From the NCBI RefSeq assembly GCF_013409785.1, contig NZ_JACCBV010000001.1, forward strand, positions 930,001 through 994,000: DNA of 64,000 nucleotides. Direction: 5' to 3'. The translations under genes and the position numbers were made by a program. The notes under the pieces were generated by a model. That model had not been told where the DNA came from. It searched no databases and saw nothing but the letters and a program-made list of their open reading frames with translations. This document shows, piece after piece, positions 1 to 8,027 of the stretch. The stretch's first letter is position 1, and each line of letters begins with the position of its first letter. Source of the stretch: Microbacterium immunditiarum. Lineage in GTDB: Bacteria > Actinomycetota > Actinomycetes > Actinomycetales > Microbacteriaceae.

Positions 1-1
1 T

Positions 2-157
2 CCCGCGCCGGCGCTGCAGGGGACGAAGCGAGCGATGAACTCGATGCTGATGGCGGCGTGGCCGTCGCTCGAGAACGGCATCGCCGCCGAGGAGCGATCG
101 ATGCGCAGCGTGGAACACCACGCCCGCCTCGCGGAGGTCAGACCGCCGACGCGGTGA
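2..157 (+). CDS. Enoyl-CoA hydratase/isomerase family protein, C-terminal fragment
   Basis: Only the last 51 codons lie in the window; the gene begins upstream. The readable tail starts PALQGTKRAMNSML and ends with a helix rich in Glu and Arg. This matches the C-terminal trimerisation helices of the crotonase superfamily, where a 'GTKRALN'-like motif is usual. Catalytic residues are outside the window, so hydratase and isomerase cannot be told apart. The stop overlaps the end of the convergent HMG-CoA lyase gene by 20 bases, and no terminator is visible between them. The family call rests on the C-terminal motif alone. Confidence 0.6.
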   Translation, partial: PAPALQGTKRAMNSMLMAAWPSLENGIAAEERSMRSVEHHARLAEVRPPTR

Positions 158-1082
158 GCGCGCGCAGGACGCGCGACTCGGAAGGGCGCCCGAGCAGCCC
201 GGCCATCCAGGTGCTCGTCTCGACGAGCAGGTCCAGGTCCACGCCGGTTCGGATCCCGAGGCCCTCGAGCATCCACACGAGGTCCTCCGTCGCGAGGTTG
301 CCGGTCGCCCCCGGAGTGAACGGGCACCCGCCCAGCCCTCCTGCGGACGAGTCGAAGGTGGTCACGCCCGCCCGCAGTGCGGCGTACGCATTGGAGAGCG
401 CCTGGCCGTACGTGTCGTGGAGGTGCATCGCGAGCACGTCGGGCCCGAGCCCGGCCTCCCCGAACGCGCCGATGAGCTCCGTCACATGGGCGGGAGTCGC
501 CACGCCGATCGTGTCGCCGAGCGACAGCTGGGTCGCGCCCAGGTCGAAGAGGCGCTTGCCCGCCTCCACGACCTGCGCGATCGGGACGGGCCCCTGCCAG
601 GGGTCGCCGAAGCACATCGAGACGTAGGCGCGCACGTCCAGGCCGAGTCCGCGAGCGCGTGCCACGACGGGCCGGAACATGTCGAACTGCGTGTCCACCG
701 TGCGGTTGAGGTTCGCGCGCGCCAGGCCCTCCGTCGCGCTTCCGAAGATGGCGATCCACCGCACCCCCGCTTCGACCGCGCGATCCAGGCCGCGGTCGTT
801 CGGGACCAGCACGGGCATGCGCGTCGCGCCGTCGAGATCCAGCTGTGCGAGAACCTCAGCCGCGTCGGCGAGCTGGGGGACCCAGTCCGGCCGGACGAAG
901 CTCGTCACCTCGATCGTGCGCAGACCGGCGGCCATCAGGCGCCGGACGAAGTCCACCTTGTCCTGCGTGGGTACGACGACCTTCTCGTTCTGCAGGCCGT
1001 CGCGCGGACCGACCTCGTAGATCGTCACTGCCTCGGGGAGGCCGGGCTCGCGGAAGGCCTGGGGGCGCGTCATCCGGGTCAT
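138..1082 (-). CDS. mvaB: Hydroxymethylglutaryl-CoA lyase family protein
   Basis: The 314-residue protein is a DRE-TIM aldolase-type lyase of usual family length. It shows EVGPRDGLQNE at residues 23-33, SLGDTIGVATP at 187-197, the metal-binding HLHD at 220-223 and the glycine-rich loop GLGGCPFTPGATG with Cys253. These correspond to the catalytic Asp, two His and Cys of HMG-CoA lyase. The family cleaves 3-hydroxy-3-methylglutaryl-CoA to acetyl-CoA and acetoacetate, the last step of leucine or isoprenoid acid breakdown. It follows the acyl-CoA dehydrogenase after 28 bases and is probably co-transcribed. No methylcrotonyl-CoA carboxylase is in the window, so a related 3-hydroxy-3-methyl acyl-CoA is also possible as substrate. 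Confidence 0.88.
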   Translation of the reverse strand: MTRMTRPQAFREPGLPEAVTIYEVGPRDGLQNEKVVVPTQDKVDFVRRLMAAGLRTIEVTSFVRPDWVPQLADAAEVLAQLDLDGATRMPVLVPNDRGLDRAVEAGVRWIAIFGSATEGLARANLNRTVDTQFDMFRPVVARARGLGLDVRAYVSMCFGDPWQGPVPIAQVVEAGKRLFDLGATQLSLGDTIGVATPAHVTELIGAFGEAGLGPDVLAMHLHDTYGQALSNAYAALRAGVTTFDSSAGGLGGCPFTPGATGNLATEDLVWMLEGLGIRTGVDLDLLVETSTWMAGLLGRPSESRVLRALTASAV

Positions 1083-1110
1083 CTCTTCTCCTGTCGCATG
1101 GGTGCGCCGC

Positions 1111-2277
1111 TCAGTACGAGCGGGGCAGGCCGAGCACGTGCTCGGCGATGAAGTTCAGGACCATCTGCTGCGGCACGGGCGCGCTCTTCATGAGGCGAGA
1201 CTCGACCCAGTACCGGCCCACGTCGTACTCGGTCGCGTACGCGTACCCGCCGAAGGTCTGCATCGCGGTGTCGGCCGCGAAGAACGCGGCGTCGGATGCG
1301 AGAAACTTGGCCGCATTGGCCTGCTCGCCGCAGGGCAGCCCGGCGTCGTATCGCCACGCCGCCTCGCGGACCGCCAGCTCGGCTGCGCGAAGGCGCATAT
1401 GCGCCTCGGCGAGAGGGAACGAGATCCCCTGGTTCTTGCCGATCGGCCGCCCGAACACCGTGCGCTCGTTGGCGTACTGCACGGCGCGCTTGAGCGCCAC
1501 CTTGCCGATGCCGACGGCCTCGGCGGCGATGAGGATGCGTTCGGGGTTCAGGCCGTCGAGTATGTAGGCGAATCCGCGGCCCTCTTCCCCGACGCGATCG
1601 GCGATGTCGACCCGCAGTTCGTCGTAGCGCGTCTCGCACGAGGCGACGGCATTCCGGCCGATCTTGTCGATCGGGCTGATCGTCACCTCCGGCACCTGGA
1701 GGTCGGCCAGCAGCAGCGTCATGCCGGCGGTGCGCTTGGTCACATCGTCGAGCGGGGTGGTCCGCGTGAGCAGCAGCACTTTCTGAGCGACATGCGCCTT
1801 CGACGTCCACACCTTCTGCCCGTTCACGACGTAGTGCTCGCCGTCCCGCACCGCCCGGGTCGTGATCGAAGGAGTGTCCAGGCCGGCATCCGGCTCAGTG
1901 ACGCCGAAGGCCACATGCAGCTCGCCCGAGGCGACCCGCGGCAGGTAGCGCGCCTTCATCTCGCTCGATCCGTGCTTCACCACCGGGTTCATCCCGAAGA
2001 TCGAGATGTGGACCGTCGTCGCTCCGTTCATTGCGGCGCCGGAGGCCGCGACCTCCTCGAGAACGACCGATGCCTCGGTGATGCCGCCGCCGCCGCCTCC
2101 GTACTCCTCGGGGATCGAGATGCCGACCCACCCGTCGCGGGCCATCGCGTCGTAGAACTCCCACGGGAACTCGTGCGACCGGTCGTGCTCGCGCCAGTAC
2201 GCCTCCGGAAATCCGCTGCACAGGTCGCGTATGGCGCCTCGGATCGCCGTGATGTGCTCCGGCTCGCGGAAGTCCAT
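1111..2277 (-). CDS. Acyl-CoA dehydrogenase
   Basis: This 388-residue FAD flavoprotein has the normal acyl-CoA dehydrogenase length and fold. The N-terminal helical domain begins MDFREPEH, the middle beta domain carries FGVTEPDAGLDT, and the C-terminal domain has ANERTVFGRPIGKNQG and ends LGLPRSY. It should introduce an alpha-beta double bond into a short acyl-CoA and pass electrons to ETF, encoded near 26 kb. The catalytic 'YEGT' element of medium-chain enzymes reads KSAPVPQQ here, so the base is probably elsewhere, as in isovaleryl-CoA dehydrogenases (inference). AGAGGAGAATC precedes the ATG as ribosome site. It leads the minus-strand unit with the lyase and faces a divergent CoA-transferase operon across a perfect dyad. 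Confidence 0.88.
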   Translation of the reverse strand: MDFREPEHITAIRGAIRDLCSGFPEAYWREHDRSHEFPWEFYDAMARDGWVGISIPEEYGGGGGGITEASVVLEEVAASGAAMNGATTVHISIFGMNPVVKHGSSEMKARYLPRVASGELHVAFGVTEPDAGLDTPSITTRAVRDGEHYVVNGQKVWTSKAHVAQKVLLLTRTTPLDDVTKRTAGMTLLLADLQVPEVTISPIDKIGRNAVASCETRYDELRVDIADRVGEEGRGFAYILDGLNPERILIAAEAVGIGKVALKRAVQYANERTVFGRPIGKNQGISFPLAEAHMRLRAAELAVREAAWRYDAGLPCGEQANAAKFLASDAAFFAADTAMQTFGGYAYATEYDVGRYWVESRLMKSAPVPQQMVLNFIAEHVLGLPRSY

Positions 2278-2301
2278 GATTCTCCTCTGATCTGTTGTAG
2301 T

Positions 2302-2321
2302 TATAATCTATTACTAGATTA
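2302..2321. promoter_or_regulatory. Divergent promoter with perfect dyad operator
   Basis: TAATCTATTACTAGATTA at 2304-2321 is a perfect inverted repeat with 7-base arms and a 4-base spacer. A perfect plus-strand -10 hexamer TATAAT lies at 2302-2307, and TATAAC reads out on the minus strand. The dyad would cover the start of the CoA-transferase operon and the minus promoter of the dehydrogenase/lyase unit. This looks like an operator for a dimeric TetR- or GntR-type repressor controlling both. The cognate regulator is unknown. Confidence 0.65.
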
Positions 2322-2335
2322 GCTTGGAGGAGGCA

Positions 2336-3577
2336 ATGATGTTCGTCGACAGCGAGGACGCCTTCGACGGCATCCATGCCGGGGCGACCGTCATCGCCAA
2401 CAACTGCTGCGGGACGCCGCTCACGCTCCTCGGAGCCTTGGCCGAGCACGCCGAGCGCGCGGCGCCCATCGAGCTGCGCGCCGGACTGCTGCTCGGCGAC
2501 CCGCCCCTGGAGCACGCGATTCGCGCCGGGGCGCTGAGGGTACGGAGCTGGCACATCCATGGCCCGCTCCGCCGCCTCGCGCGCGAGGGGCTCGTCGACT
2601 ACATCCCCGTGCGGCTGTCGGCTGTGCCCGGTGCCGTGATCGCGGGGGTCGACGTCGCACTGCTCCGAGTCGGCCCGCCCGACGCTGACGGGTTCTGCAG
2701 CCTCGGCCCCTCCACGACTTTCGCCCAGGCCGCCATCGACGCCGCCGGACTCGTGATCGCGGAGGTCGCCGACGACGTCCCGCGAACCAACGGCGACAGC
2801 CGGGTGCACGTGTCGCAGCTGGACCGCCTCGTCCGGTCGGAACACGCGATGCCCGTCCACCCGTCGGCCGATCCCGACGCCGTGTCACGAGCGGTCGCCC
2901 GGCACGTGCTGTCGGTCATCCCCGCACGCGCGACCGTCCAACTCGGCATCGGCGCGGTCCCCGAGGCGCTCGCCGAAGACCTTGTGCCGCGCGTCGCCGA
3001 GCTGTCGCTCGGACTCATCGGCCTGATCTCCGAGCCGATGGTGCCCCTCGTCGAAGCGATAGCGGCCACGGGACGCGGTCCCGTGCAGGCCGTCGAGCTC
3101 ATGGGCGGTCCCTCGTTGATGGCGTGGGCCGACGGCAACGGAGCCATCGAGATGCGCAGCTCCGCCCAGGTCCACGATCCGGTCGCGCTCTCGGCCCTGA
3201 CCGCCTTGGTGTCGGTCAACGGCGCCGTCGCCGTGGATCTGCGCGGCCAGGTCGTGTCGGAATCGGTCAAGGGCGCCGTCATCGCGGGCGTGGGCGGTGG
3301 GCCGGACTTCGCCGAAGGCGCGTATCTGTCCGAGCGCGGGCTGCGGGTGATCGCACTCCGATCGACCGCGAAGGACGGATCGTCGTGCATCGTGGCGCGC
3401 CATGACCCGCGAGACGCGATCGCGGCTCCGCACCATGCGGTCGACGTCGTCGTGACCGAGCACGGCGTCGCGCACCTGCGGGGTCGGACGGTGCGCGAAA
3501 GGGCGGAGGCGCTCAGGGCGATCGCAGCTCCCGAGCACCGAGAACAGCTGGCTGCGGCATCCGCAGATCGAGATTGA
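2336..3577 (+). CDS. Acetyl-CoA hydrolase/transferase family CoA-transferase
   Basis: The protein of about 413 residues belongs to the 4-hydroxybutyrate/acetyl-CoA transferase family. Visible hallmarks are the GLISEP segment with the probable catalytic Glu233, GVGGGPDFAEGA, and the C-terminal TEHGVAHLRGRTVRERAEAL followed by APEHREQL. It likely moves CoA from a donor such as acetyl- or succinyl-CoA to a carboxylic acid, activating it for breakdown. GGAGGAGG at 2326-2333 supports ATG 2336 or the adjacent ATG 2339; a longer reading from TTG 2324 would overlap this site. It leads an operon with a MaoC hydratase and a CaiB-type transferase. Confidence 0.85.
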   Translation: MMFVDSEDAFDGIHAGATVIANNCCGTPLTLLGALAEHAERAAPIELRAGLLLGDPPLEHAIRAGALRVRSWHIHGPLRRLAREGLVDYIPVRLSAVPGAVIAGVDVALLRVGPPDADGFCSLGPSTTFAQAAIDAAGLVIAEVADDVPRTNGDSRVHVSQLDRLVRSEHAMPVHPSADPDAVSRAVARHVLSVIPARATVQLGIGAVPEALAEDLVPRVAELSLGLIGLISEPMVPLVEAIAATGRGPVQAVELMGGPSLMAWADGNGAIEMRSSAQVHDPVALSALTALVSVNGAVAVDLRGQVVSESVKGAVIAGVGGGPDFAEGAYLSERGLRVIALRSTAKDGSSCIVARHDPRDAIAAPHHAVDVVVTEHGVAHLRGRTVRERAEALRAIAAPEHREQLAAASADRD

Positions 3578-3587
3578 GGAGGGTCGC

Positions 3588-4061
3588 ATGACGCGACGGT
3601 TCGGGTCGTGGTTCGATGACCTCGAGGTCGGGACGAGCGTGGAGCACGCGTTCACCCGCACGGTGACGGAGACAGACAACATCCTGTTCACGTCGATGAC
3701 GATGAACGTGCAGCCGCTTCACCTGGATGCGGAGTTCGCCGCGCGCACCGAGTTCGAGCGCCCTCTCGTGAACTCGTTGTTCACGTTGGGGCTCGTCGTC
3801 GGCATGACCGTCGCCGAGCTGACGTTGGGCACCACCGTCGCCAATCTCGGGTTCTCGTCGGTGGAGTTCCCCGCGCCGGTGTTCGCCGGAGATACGATCC
3901 GGGTGCGGACCCAGGTGCTCGAGGCGAGGGCGTCGAGGTCTCGGCCGGATGCCGGGATCGTGACCTTCGAGCATGTGGGCGTCAACCAGCGCGACGAGGT
4001 CGTCTGCCGGGCGGTGCGGCAGGCCATGATGCGGCGCGACCCCGAGCGAGTGGGATCCTGA
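3588..4061 (+). CDS. MaoC family hydratase (itaconyl/mesaconyl-CoA hydratase-like)
   Basis: A 157-residue hot-dog fold protein. It carries TVTETDNILFTSMTMNVQPLHLDAEFA, in which the Asp and His match the hydratase-2 dyad, and later VNSLFTLGLVVGMTV, VANLGFSSVEFPAPVFAGDT and SRSRPDAGIVTFEHVGVNQ. From memory this pattern resembles the mycobacterial Rv2499c/mesaconyl-CoA hydratase group rather than the generic MaoC of fatty acid synthesis. It should hydrate a branched enoyl-CoA. It lies 10 bases after the CoA-transferase and its stop overlaps the next start by one base (TGATG), implying translational coupling. Substrate is inferred only. Confidence 0.8.
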   Translation: MTRRFGSWFDDLEVGTSVEHAFTRTVTETDNILFTSMTMNVQPLHLDAEFAARTEFERPLVNSLFTLGLVVGMTVAELTLGTTVANLGFSSVEFPAPVFAGDTIRVRTQVLEARASRSRPDAGIVTFEHVGVNQRDEVVCRAVRQAMMRRDPERVGS

Positions 4062-5218
4062 TGCCGGGGCGCGGTCCCCTCGAGGGTGTCACCGTCATCG
4101 AGATCAGCAACATGCTGATGGGGCCGTTCGCAACCATGGCGCTCGCGCAGATGGGAGCGAGGGTCATCAAGGTCGAGCCGCCCGGGGGCGACATCGCCCG
4201 AGGGATCGCCGACAGCACCGGCCGGGGCCTGGGTCCCATCTACCTGAACATCAACCGCGGCAAGGAGTCGATCGAGCTGGACCTCGCCGATCCGGGCGAC
4301 CGGTCGACGTTCGAGGCTCTGGTCGCGGCCGCCGACGTCGTCGCCCACAACAGGCCGCCCGGATCGGAGGTGCGGCTCGGCGTCGACTACGCCACGCTGA
4401 GCCGGATCAACCCCCGGATCATCGTGTGCGCGATGTACGGCTTCGGGGCGGACGGACCGTACGGCTCGCTGGGCGCGTACGACGACGTGATGCAGGGCAT
4501 CTCCGGCATCGCCGCTCACCAGACGGGTGAGGGCCCGCCGCAGTACGTGCGAACGCCGCTGACCGACAAGATCGCCGGCATCGTCGCGGTGGGCGCGATC
4601 AGCTCAGCGCTCTACGAGCGGGAGCGGTCCGGCTCCGGTCAGCTCGTCGAAGTGCCGATGTTCGAGACGATGGTCGGGTTCCTGCTCGCGGAGCAGCAGG
4701 GCGAGTGCATCTACGACCCGCCTCGAGGGCCGGCCGGGTACGCCCGTACGAACTCTCCCCACCGGCACCCCTATGCGACCGCCGACGGGCTCATCTCGAT
4801 CCTCGCGTCCACGGACGCGCACTGGACGGCGCTGTTCCGCCTCCTCGGCGAGTCCGAGCTGAGCGACGACCCGAGATTCGCATCGATCCGCGCGCGCACC
4901 GAGAACATCGACGAGCTGTACGCGTGGCTCAAGGATGCGCTTGCGCGGCATCCGACCGCCCAGCTGCTCGCACAGCTGCACGAGTCTCGCGTGCCGGCGA
5001 TGCGCGTGAACACGATCGAGGACCTCTTCGTCGATCCGCATCTGGTGCAGACCGGGTTCTTCGAGCGCGTGGAGCACCCTGAGGCCGGTGCCCTGCGCCA
5101 GCCGGCCGCGCCCGTGCGCTTCAGCCGGAGCGGGTCCGCGCCGCTCCACGCCGCCCCGTCATTGGGTGCCGACGGGCCGCGACTTCGTCACGAGTTCGGC
5201 TGCGCCGGGACGATGTGA
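4061..5218 (+). CDS. CaiB/BaiF family III CoA-transferase
   Basis: This 385-residue protein has the usual length of family III CoA-transferases. The N terminus shows the nucleotide-binding ISNMLMGPFATMALAQMGARVIKVEPPGGD. The segment RTPLTDKIAG places Asp169 where formyl-CoA transferase has its catalytic aspartate. A conserved HRHPYATADG stretch follows near residue 240. The reaction is CoA transfer between carboxylates through an aspartyl-CoA thioester. It ends the operon starting at 2336. Two CoA-transferases of different families in one operon suggests that one activates the substrate and the other acts on a product or alternative acid. The substrate cannot be told from sequence. Confidence 0.88.
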   Translation: MPGRGPLEGVTVIEISNMLMGPFATMALAQMGARVIKVEPPGGDIARGIADSTGRGLGPIYLNINRGKESIELDLADPGDRSTFEALVAAADVVAHNRPPGSEVRLGVDYATLSRINPRIIVCAMYGFGADGPYGSLGAYDDVMQGISGIAAHQTGEGPPQYVRTPLTDKIAGIVAVGAISSALYERERSGSGQLVEVPMFETMVGFLLAEQQGECIYDPPRGPAGYARTNSPHRHPYATADGLISILASTDAHWTALFRLLGESELSDDPRFASIRARTENIDELYAWLKDALARHPTAQLLAQLHESRVPAMRVNTIEDLFVDPHLVQTGFFERVEHPEAGALRQPAAPVRFSRSGSAPLHAAPSLGADGPRLRHEFGCAGTM

Positions 5219-5252
5219 CGAGGCCGCGACCGTCGGCGCGGCGTTCAGGGCA

Positions 5253-6326
5253 TCACTTGACGTCGACCCCGACCTTCGGGCCGACTTCCTTCGCGAGCAG
5301 CTCGAGGCTGTAGTTCCACGGAGCGGGATCGTCGGAGAAGTCGTGACCGAAGACGAGCGTCGTTCCCCATCCATTGCTGCCCTCGACGAACGCGTTGAGC
5401 TTCTCGATAACCGTCTCGGGGCTGCCGACGATCAGGTGCTTGCGGACGATGTCGCGCATGTCGTCGTCCAGGGACCACACCGGCGGGGTCCCGGCGCGCG
5501 CGGCCCGGCGCTGTTCGTTCGGAATGAGGTGTCCCCGCCACGCCTTCGCGATGGGCCCCTCGACCGCGATCCGCTCGGCCTCGGCATCCGTGTCGGCGAC
5601 GAAGACGTCCAGCGTCACGTGATGGAGCGTGCGGTCGTAGCCGTCTGTGCGCCCGGCCGCCGCCGCGGCCGCGGCGTACGTGTCCCAGTGGTTCTTCACG
5701 AGCTCGGGTGCCGCGCCGAAGGAGAGGGGGATGAGGCCGCGTGCGCCGGCGACCTGGATCGACGTGGAGTTCGGGCTTGCGCCGCCCATCGCGACCGTCA
5801 TCGTCCCGCCGTGCGGGCGCATGCTTCGGAGGGGAGGCAGCGCATCGGTCTGTGCGGGGAACGACGAGCTCCAGTACTCGCCCGTGTACTCGAAGGGCTC
5901 GCCCGACCAGACCTTCTCCATGATGTCGAGGGACTCGACGGTCATGGCGAGATTGCGTTTCATGTCCGCGAATCCGTGGAGCTGTCCGTCGACCGGGTTC
6001 ACGCCGGTCGCGACACCCAGGATGTACCGGCCCTTGAGGATGTTGCTCATCCACGCTGCCTGCGAAGCGAGGCCGGCGGGGTGGACGTAGGGAGGGATGT
6101 GCGCGCCGGGTGCCAGCACGATCGTCTCCGTCTCGCGGGCGGCGGCGGCCAGAACCAGCTCGGGATTGGGAATCGCCTCCCAGGCCAGGGTGAAGTGCTG
6201 GCCCACCCAGAATTCGGAGAGGCCGGCGGCCTCGGCGGCGACTGCTTGCGAGACCGACCAGTCGAACACCTCCCTTGGCGAGCGCTCGGGCGGCGAGAAC
6301 GGTGTTTGAAAGAGTCCGAACTTCAA
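5253..6326 (-). CDS. LLM class flavin-dependent oxidoreductase
   Basis: A 357-residue luciferase-like monooxygenase with a TIM-barrel pattern: MKFGLFQTPF, FWVGQHFTLAWEAIPNPELVL, VLAPGAHIPPYVHPAGLA and LKGRYILGVATGVNP. The family uses reduced FMN or coenzyme F420 to oxidise small organic substrates or reduce enones. The cofactor cannot be assigned from these motifs, but an F420 glutamate ligase gene occurs at 32890, so F420 is possible. It has its own promoter (6365-6393) downstream of the hydrolase gene on the same strand. It is convergent with the CaiB gene, 34 bases apart, without a clear hairpin. A role in the local acyl-CoA pathway is inferred from position. Confidence 0.85.
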   Translation of the reverse strand: MKFGLFQTPFSPPERSPREVFDWSVSQAVAAEAAGLSEFWVGQHFTLAWEAIPNPELVLAAAARETETIVLAPGAHIPPYVHPAGLASQAAWMSNILKGRYILGVATGVNPVDGQLHGFADMKRNLAMTVESLDIMEKVWSGEPFEYTGEYWSSSFPAQTDALPPLRSMRPHGGTMTVAMGGASPNSTSIQVAGARGLIPLSFGAAPELVKNHWDTYAAAAAAAGRTDGYDRTLHHVTLDVFVADTDAEAERIAVEGPIAKAWRGHLIPNEQRRAARAGTPPVWSLDDDMRDIVRKHLIVGSPETVIEKLNAFVEGSNGWGTTLVFGHDFSDDPAPWNYSLELLAKEVGPKVGVDVK

Positions 6327-6364
6327 GGTATTTGTCCCCTTCGGGTCGACACATGGACCGTATC

Positions 6365-6393
6365 AGTATAATCGTTTATAAGTTTACGGACAA
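6365..6393 (-). promoter_or_regulatory. Promoter of the LLM oxidoreductase gene
   Basis: On the minus strand TTGTCC (6388-6393) is followed after exactly 17 bases by TATACT (6365-6370), about 38 bases before the start codon. The spacer contains the short dyad TATAA-TCGT-TTATA (6367-6380), and the plus-strand reading TAATCGTTTATAAGTT resembles the sequence at 15974. The dyad could be an operator. Confidence 0.6.
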
Positions 6394-6420
6394 CGCGAGC
6401 GGTGACGAGAATCGTCTGGC

Positions 6421-7416
6421 TCAGTCACGCGAGAGCTCGCGGTCGCGCCCGAGGTGGCGCACGTGGTGCTCGACCTGCGCGAGCGCCGACCGCCGCAGGA
6501 ACCCGCGCACCGCGGCCCAGCCACCGGTCCACGTGACACGCTCAGCGATGCTCCACACCGTCGGTGACGGGAGACGATCCAGCAGGTCGCGGACCTCTGC
6601 ATTCCGCCGCCGCAGGTGCGCGGCGAGGGCGGTCCGCCGCTCCCGCAGACCGCGGAAGCGGTACTCGTGCGCCGGGAGCACCTCGAACCCGTCGTACGGT
6701 TCGAGCCGGTCGAGCGAAGCGAGATAGTCGCCGATCGGGTCGGGGTGGGCGTCGCCGCCCAGTGCGAGACCCGGCCGCACGACGGGCAGGACATGGTCGC
6801 CTGTCAGGATGAGCTCACGGGCGGAGTCGACGAGGCAGATCGATCCGCGCGTGTGGCCCGGTGTGTGCACGACGGTCAACGACGTCCCACCGGCGTCGAG
6901 CACCTCCCCGTCGTCGACGAGACGAAGGGCATCGTCGTCGACCTCGGGGAAGTCGGCGCGCACCGCCGGTTTGAGGTCGTCGCGCTCCCCGGGCGGCACA
7001 CCCCATCGGTCGAACTGCACGTCATCGGAGGGCTCGACCGGGGGCTCGAGCAGTGCTCGCGCGTCCATCGGGTGAATGGCCATCGGTGCGCCCGACTCCG
7101 TCTGGATCCACGGAGCCAGCCCCAGGTGGTCGACGTGCAGGTGGCTCGCCACCACGAGTCGGATGTCCGAGACCGAGCAACCGTGGCGCGCGAGGAGCGC
7201 CCGCAGCCGGTGTCTGTTGTCGCCGGCGTCCCAACCGGGGTCGACGACCGTCACCCCGCCGTCGTCGCCGAGGAAGACCGTGCACAGCGTCGACTGCATG
7301 CCCGCCCAGTCGGGAAGCGGGAGGGGAAGGGACAAGACGCCTGGGCGAACCATCTCCGCCGCGGGAGTGCGGCGCTCGAGTGCGGCGCGGTGCTGCTCGG
7401 CGCTGACGGGTAGCAT
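6421..7416 (-). CDS. MBL fold metallo-hydrolase
   Basis: The protein of about 331 residues has the metallo-beta-lactamase fold. VVASHLHVDHLG supplies the HxHxDH zinc site, preceded by TVVDPGWD and followed by VVHTPGHTRGSICLV, LILTGDHVLP and PAHEYRF. These are hydrolase-type MBL proteins acting on thioesters, lactones or similar esters. I prefer ATG 7416, which has GGAG four bases upstream, over an in-frame ATG at 7443 that lacks a ribosome site and lies inside the dyad shared with the divergent MaoC gene. Given the neighbourhood, acyl-CoA or lactone hydrolysis is plausible but unproven. Confidence 0.82.
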   Translation of the reverse strand: MLPVSAEQHRAALERRTPAAEMVRPGVLSLPLPLPDWAGMQSTLCTVFLGDDGGVTVVDPGWDAGDNRHRLRALLARHGCSVSDIRLVVASHLHVDHLGLAPWIQTESGAPMAIHPMDARALLEPPVEPSDDVQFDRWGVPPGERDDLKPAVRADFPEVDDDALRLVDDGEVLDAGGTSLTVVHTPGHTRGSICLVDSARELILTGDHVLPVVRPGLALGGDAHPDPIGDYLASLDRLEPYDGFEVLPAHEYRFRGLRERRTALAAHLRRRNAEVRDLLDRLPSPTVWSIAERVTWTGGWAAVRGFLRRSALAQVEHHVRHLGRDRELSRD

Positions 7417-7437
7417 CCGACTCCGATCAATTATGTA

Positions 7438-7453
7438 TATCATTTAGATGATA
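7438..7453. promoter_or_regulatory. Dyad in the divergent MBL/MaoC promoter region
   Basis: TATCATTTAGATGATA is a perfect inverted repeat with 6-base arms around TTAG. It sits in the only AT-rich part of the 51-base gap between the two divergent genes. It has the same 4-base spacer as the dyad at 2304 but different arms. It is probably an operator; the regulator is unknown. Confidence 0.5.
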
Positions 7454-7467
7454 GCCGAGGAGGGCCT

Positions 7468-7950
7468 ATGAGAATCCGCTATGACGAGCTCGAGTCGATG
7501 GTCGGAAAGGAACTCGGCCCATCCGAGTGGCTGCCGATCCCGCAGTCGTCCATCAGCACGTTCGCCGGGATCACCAACGACCACTACTGGCTGCACGTCG
7601 ACACGGAGCGCGCGGCGACCAGCGCGTTCGGGGGAACCATCGCGCATGGGTTCCTCACGCTCTCGATGATCAGTGCGCTCTGGCCGTCGCTGCTGTGGAT
7701 CACCGACTCGCCGATGCAGATGAATTACGGCCTCGACAGGGTCCGGTTCACGGCTCCGGTCCGCAGCGGATCGCGCATCCGGATGCGGGCGAAGCTGACG
7801 GAGGTGATTCCGAGCGACTCGGGGTGCCGTATGAAGGTCGACCTGTCTCTGGAGCGCGAGGGCGAAGAGAAGCCGGCCGTGGTCGCGACGCTTCTCATGC
7901 AGGTCGCGCGGCCCGACGGGTCGGGCGGCCACGGCGATCCCAACCGCTGA
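7468..7950 (+). CDS. MaoC family dehydratase
   Basis: A 160-residue single hot-dog domain protein. FAGITNDHYWLHVDTERAA contains the D-x4-H hydratase dyad and GGTIAHGFLTLSMISALWP is the classical MaoC signature; later MNYGLDRVRFTAPVRSGSRIR fits the fold. It should hydrate enoyl-CoA to the (R)-3-hydroxyacyl-CoA, unlike the crotonases nearby that give the (S) form. The start is ATG with GAGGAGGG placed six to eight bases upstream. It is a single-gene unit, divergent from the MBL hydrolase, and closed by a strong hairpin. It differs clearly in sequence from the MaoC protein at 3588. Confidence 0.86.
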   Translation: MRIRYDELESMVGKELGPSEWLPIPQSSISTFAGITNDHYWLHVDTERAATSAFGGTIAHGFLTLSMISALWPSLLWITDSPMQMNYGLDRVRFTAPVRSGSRIRMRAKLTEVIPSDSGCRMKVDLSLEREGEEKPAVVATLLMQVARPDGSGGHGDPNR

Positions 7951-7969
7951 CGTCGCCCCGCACGGCGAG

Positions 7970-7997
7970 GGGCCCCCGCGAATCTTCGCGGGGGCCC
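7970..7997. terminator. Bidirectional intrinsic-type terminator
   Basis: GGGCCCCCGCGAA and TTCGCGGGGGCCC form a perfect 13-base-pair stem separated by TC. It lies between the ends of the convergent MaoC gene and the substrate-binding protein gene. There is no U tract, as is common in high-GC actinobacteria. Confidence 0.85.
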
Positions 7998-8027
7998 TCA
8001 CCGTACCGGCAGCGCGACGGCAGCGCC

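Noticed and set aside
2324..2335. TTG start adding four residues to the CoA-transferase
   Set aside because: It would place the start inside the operator and use the ribosome site GGAGGAGG as codons.
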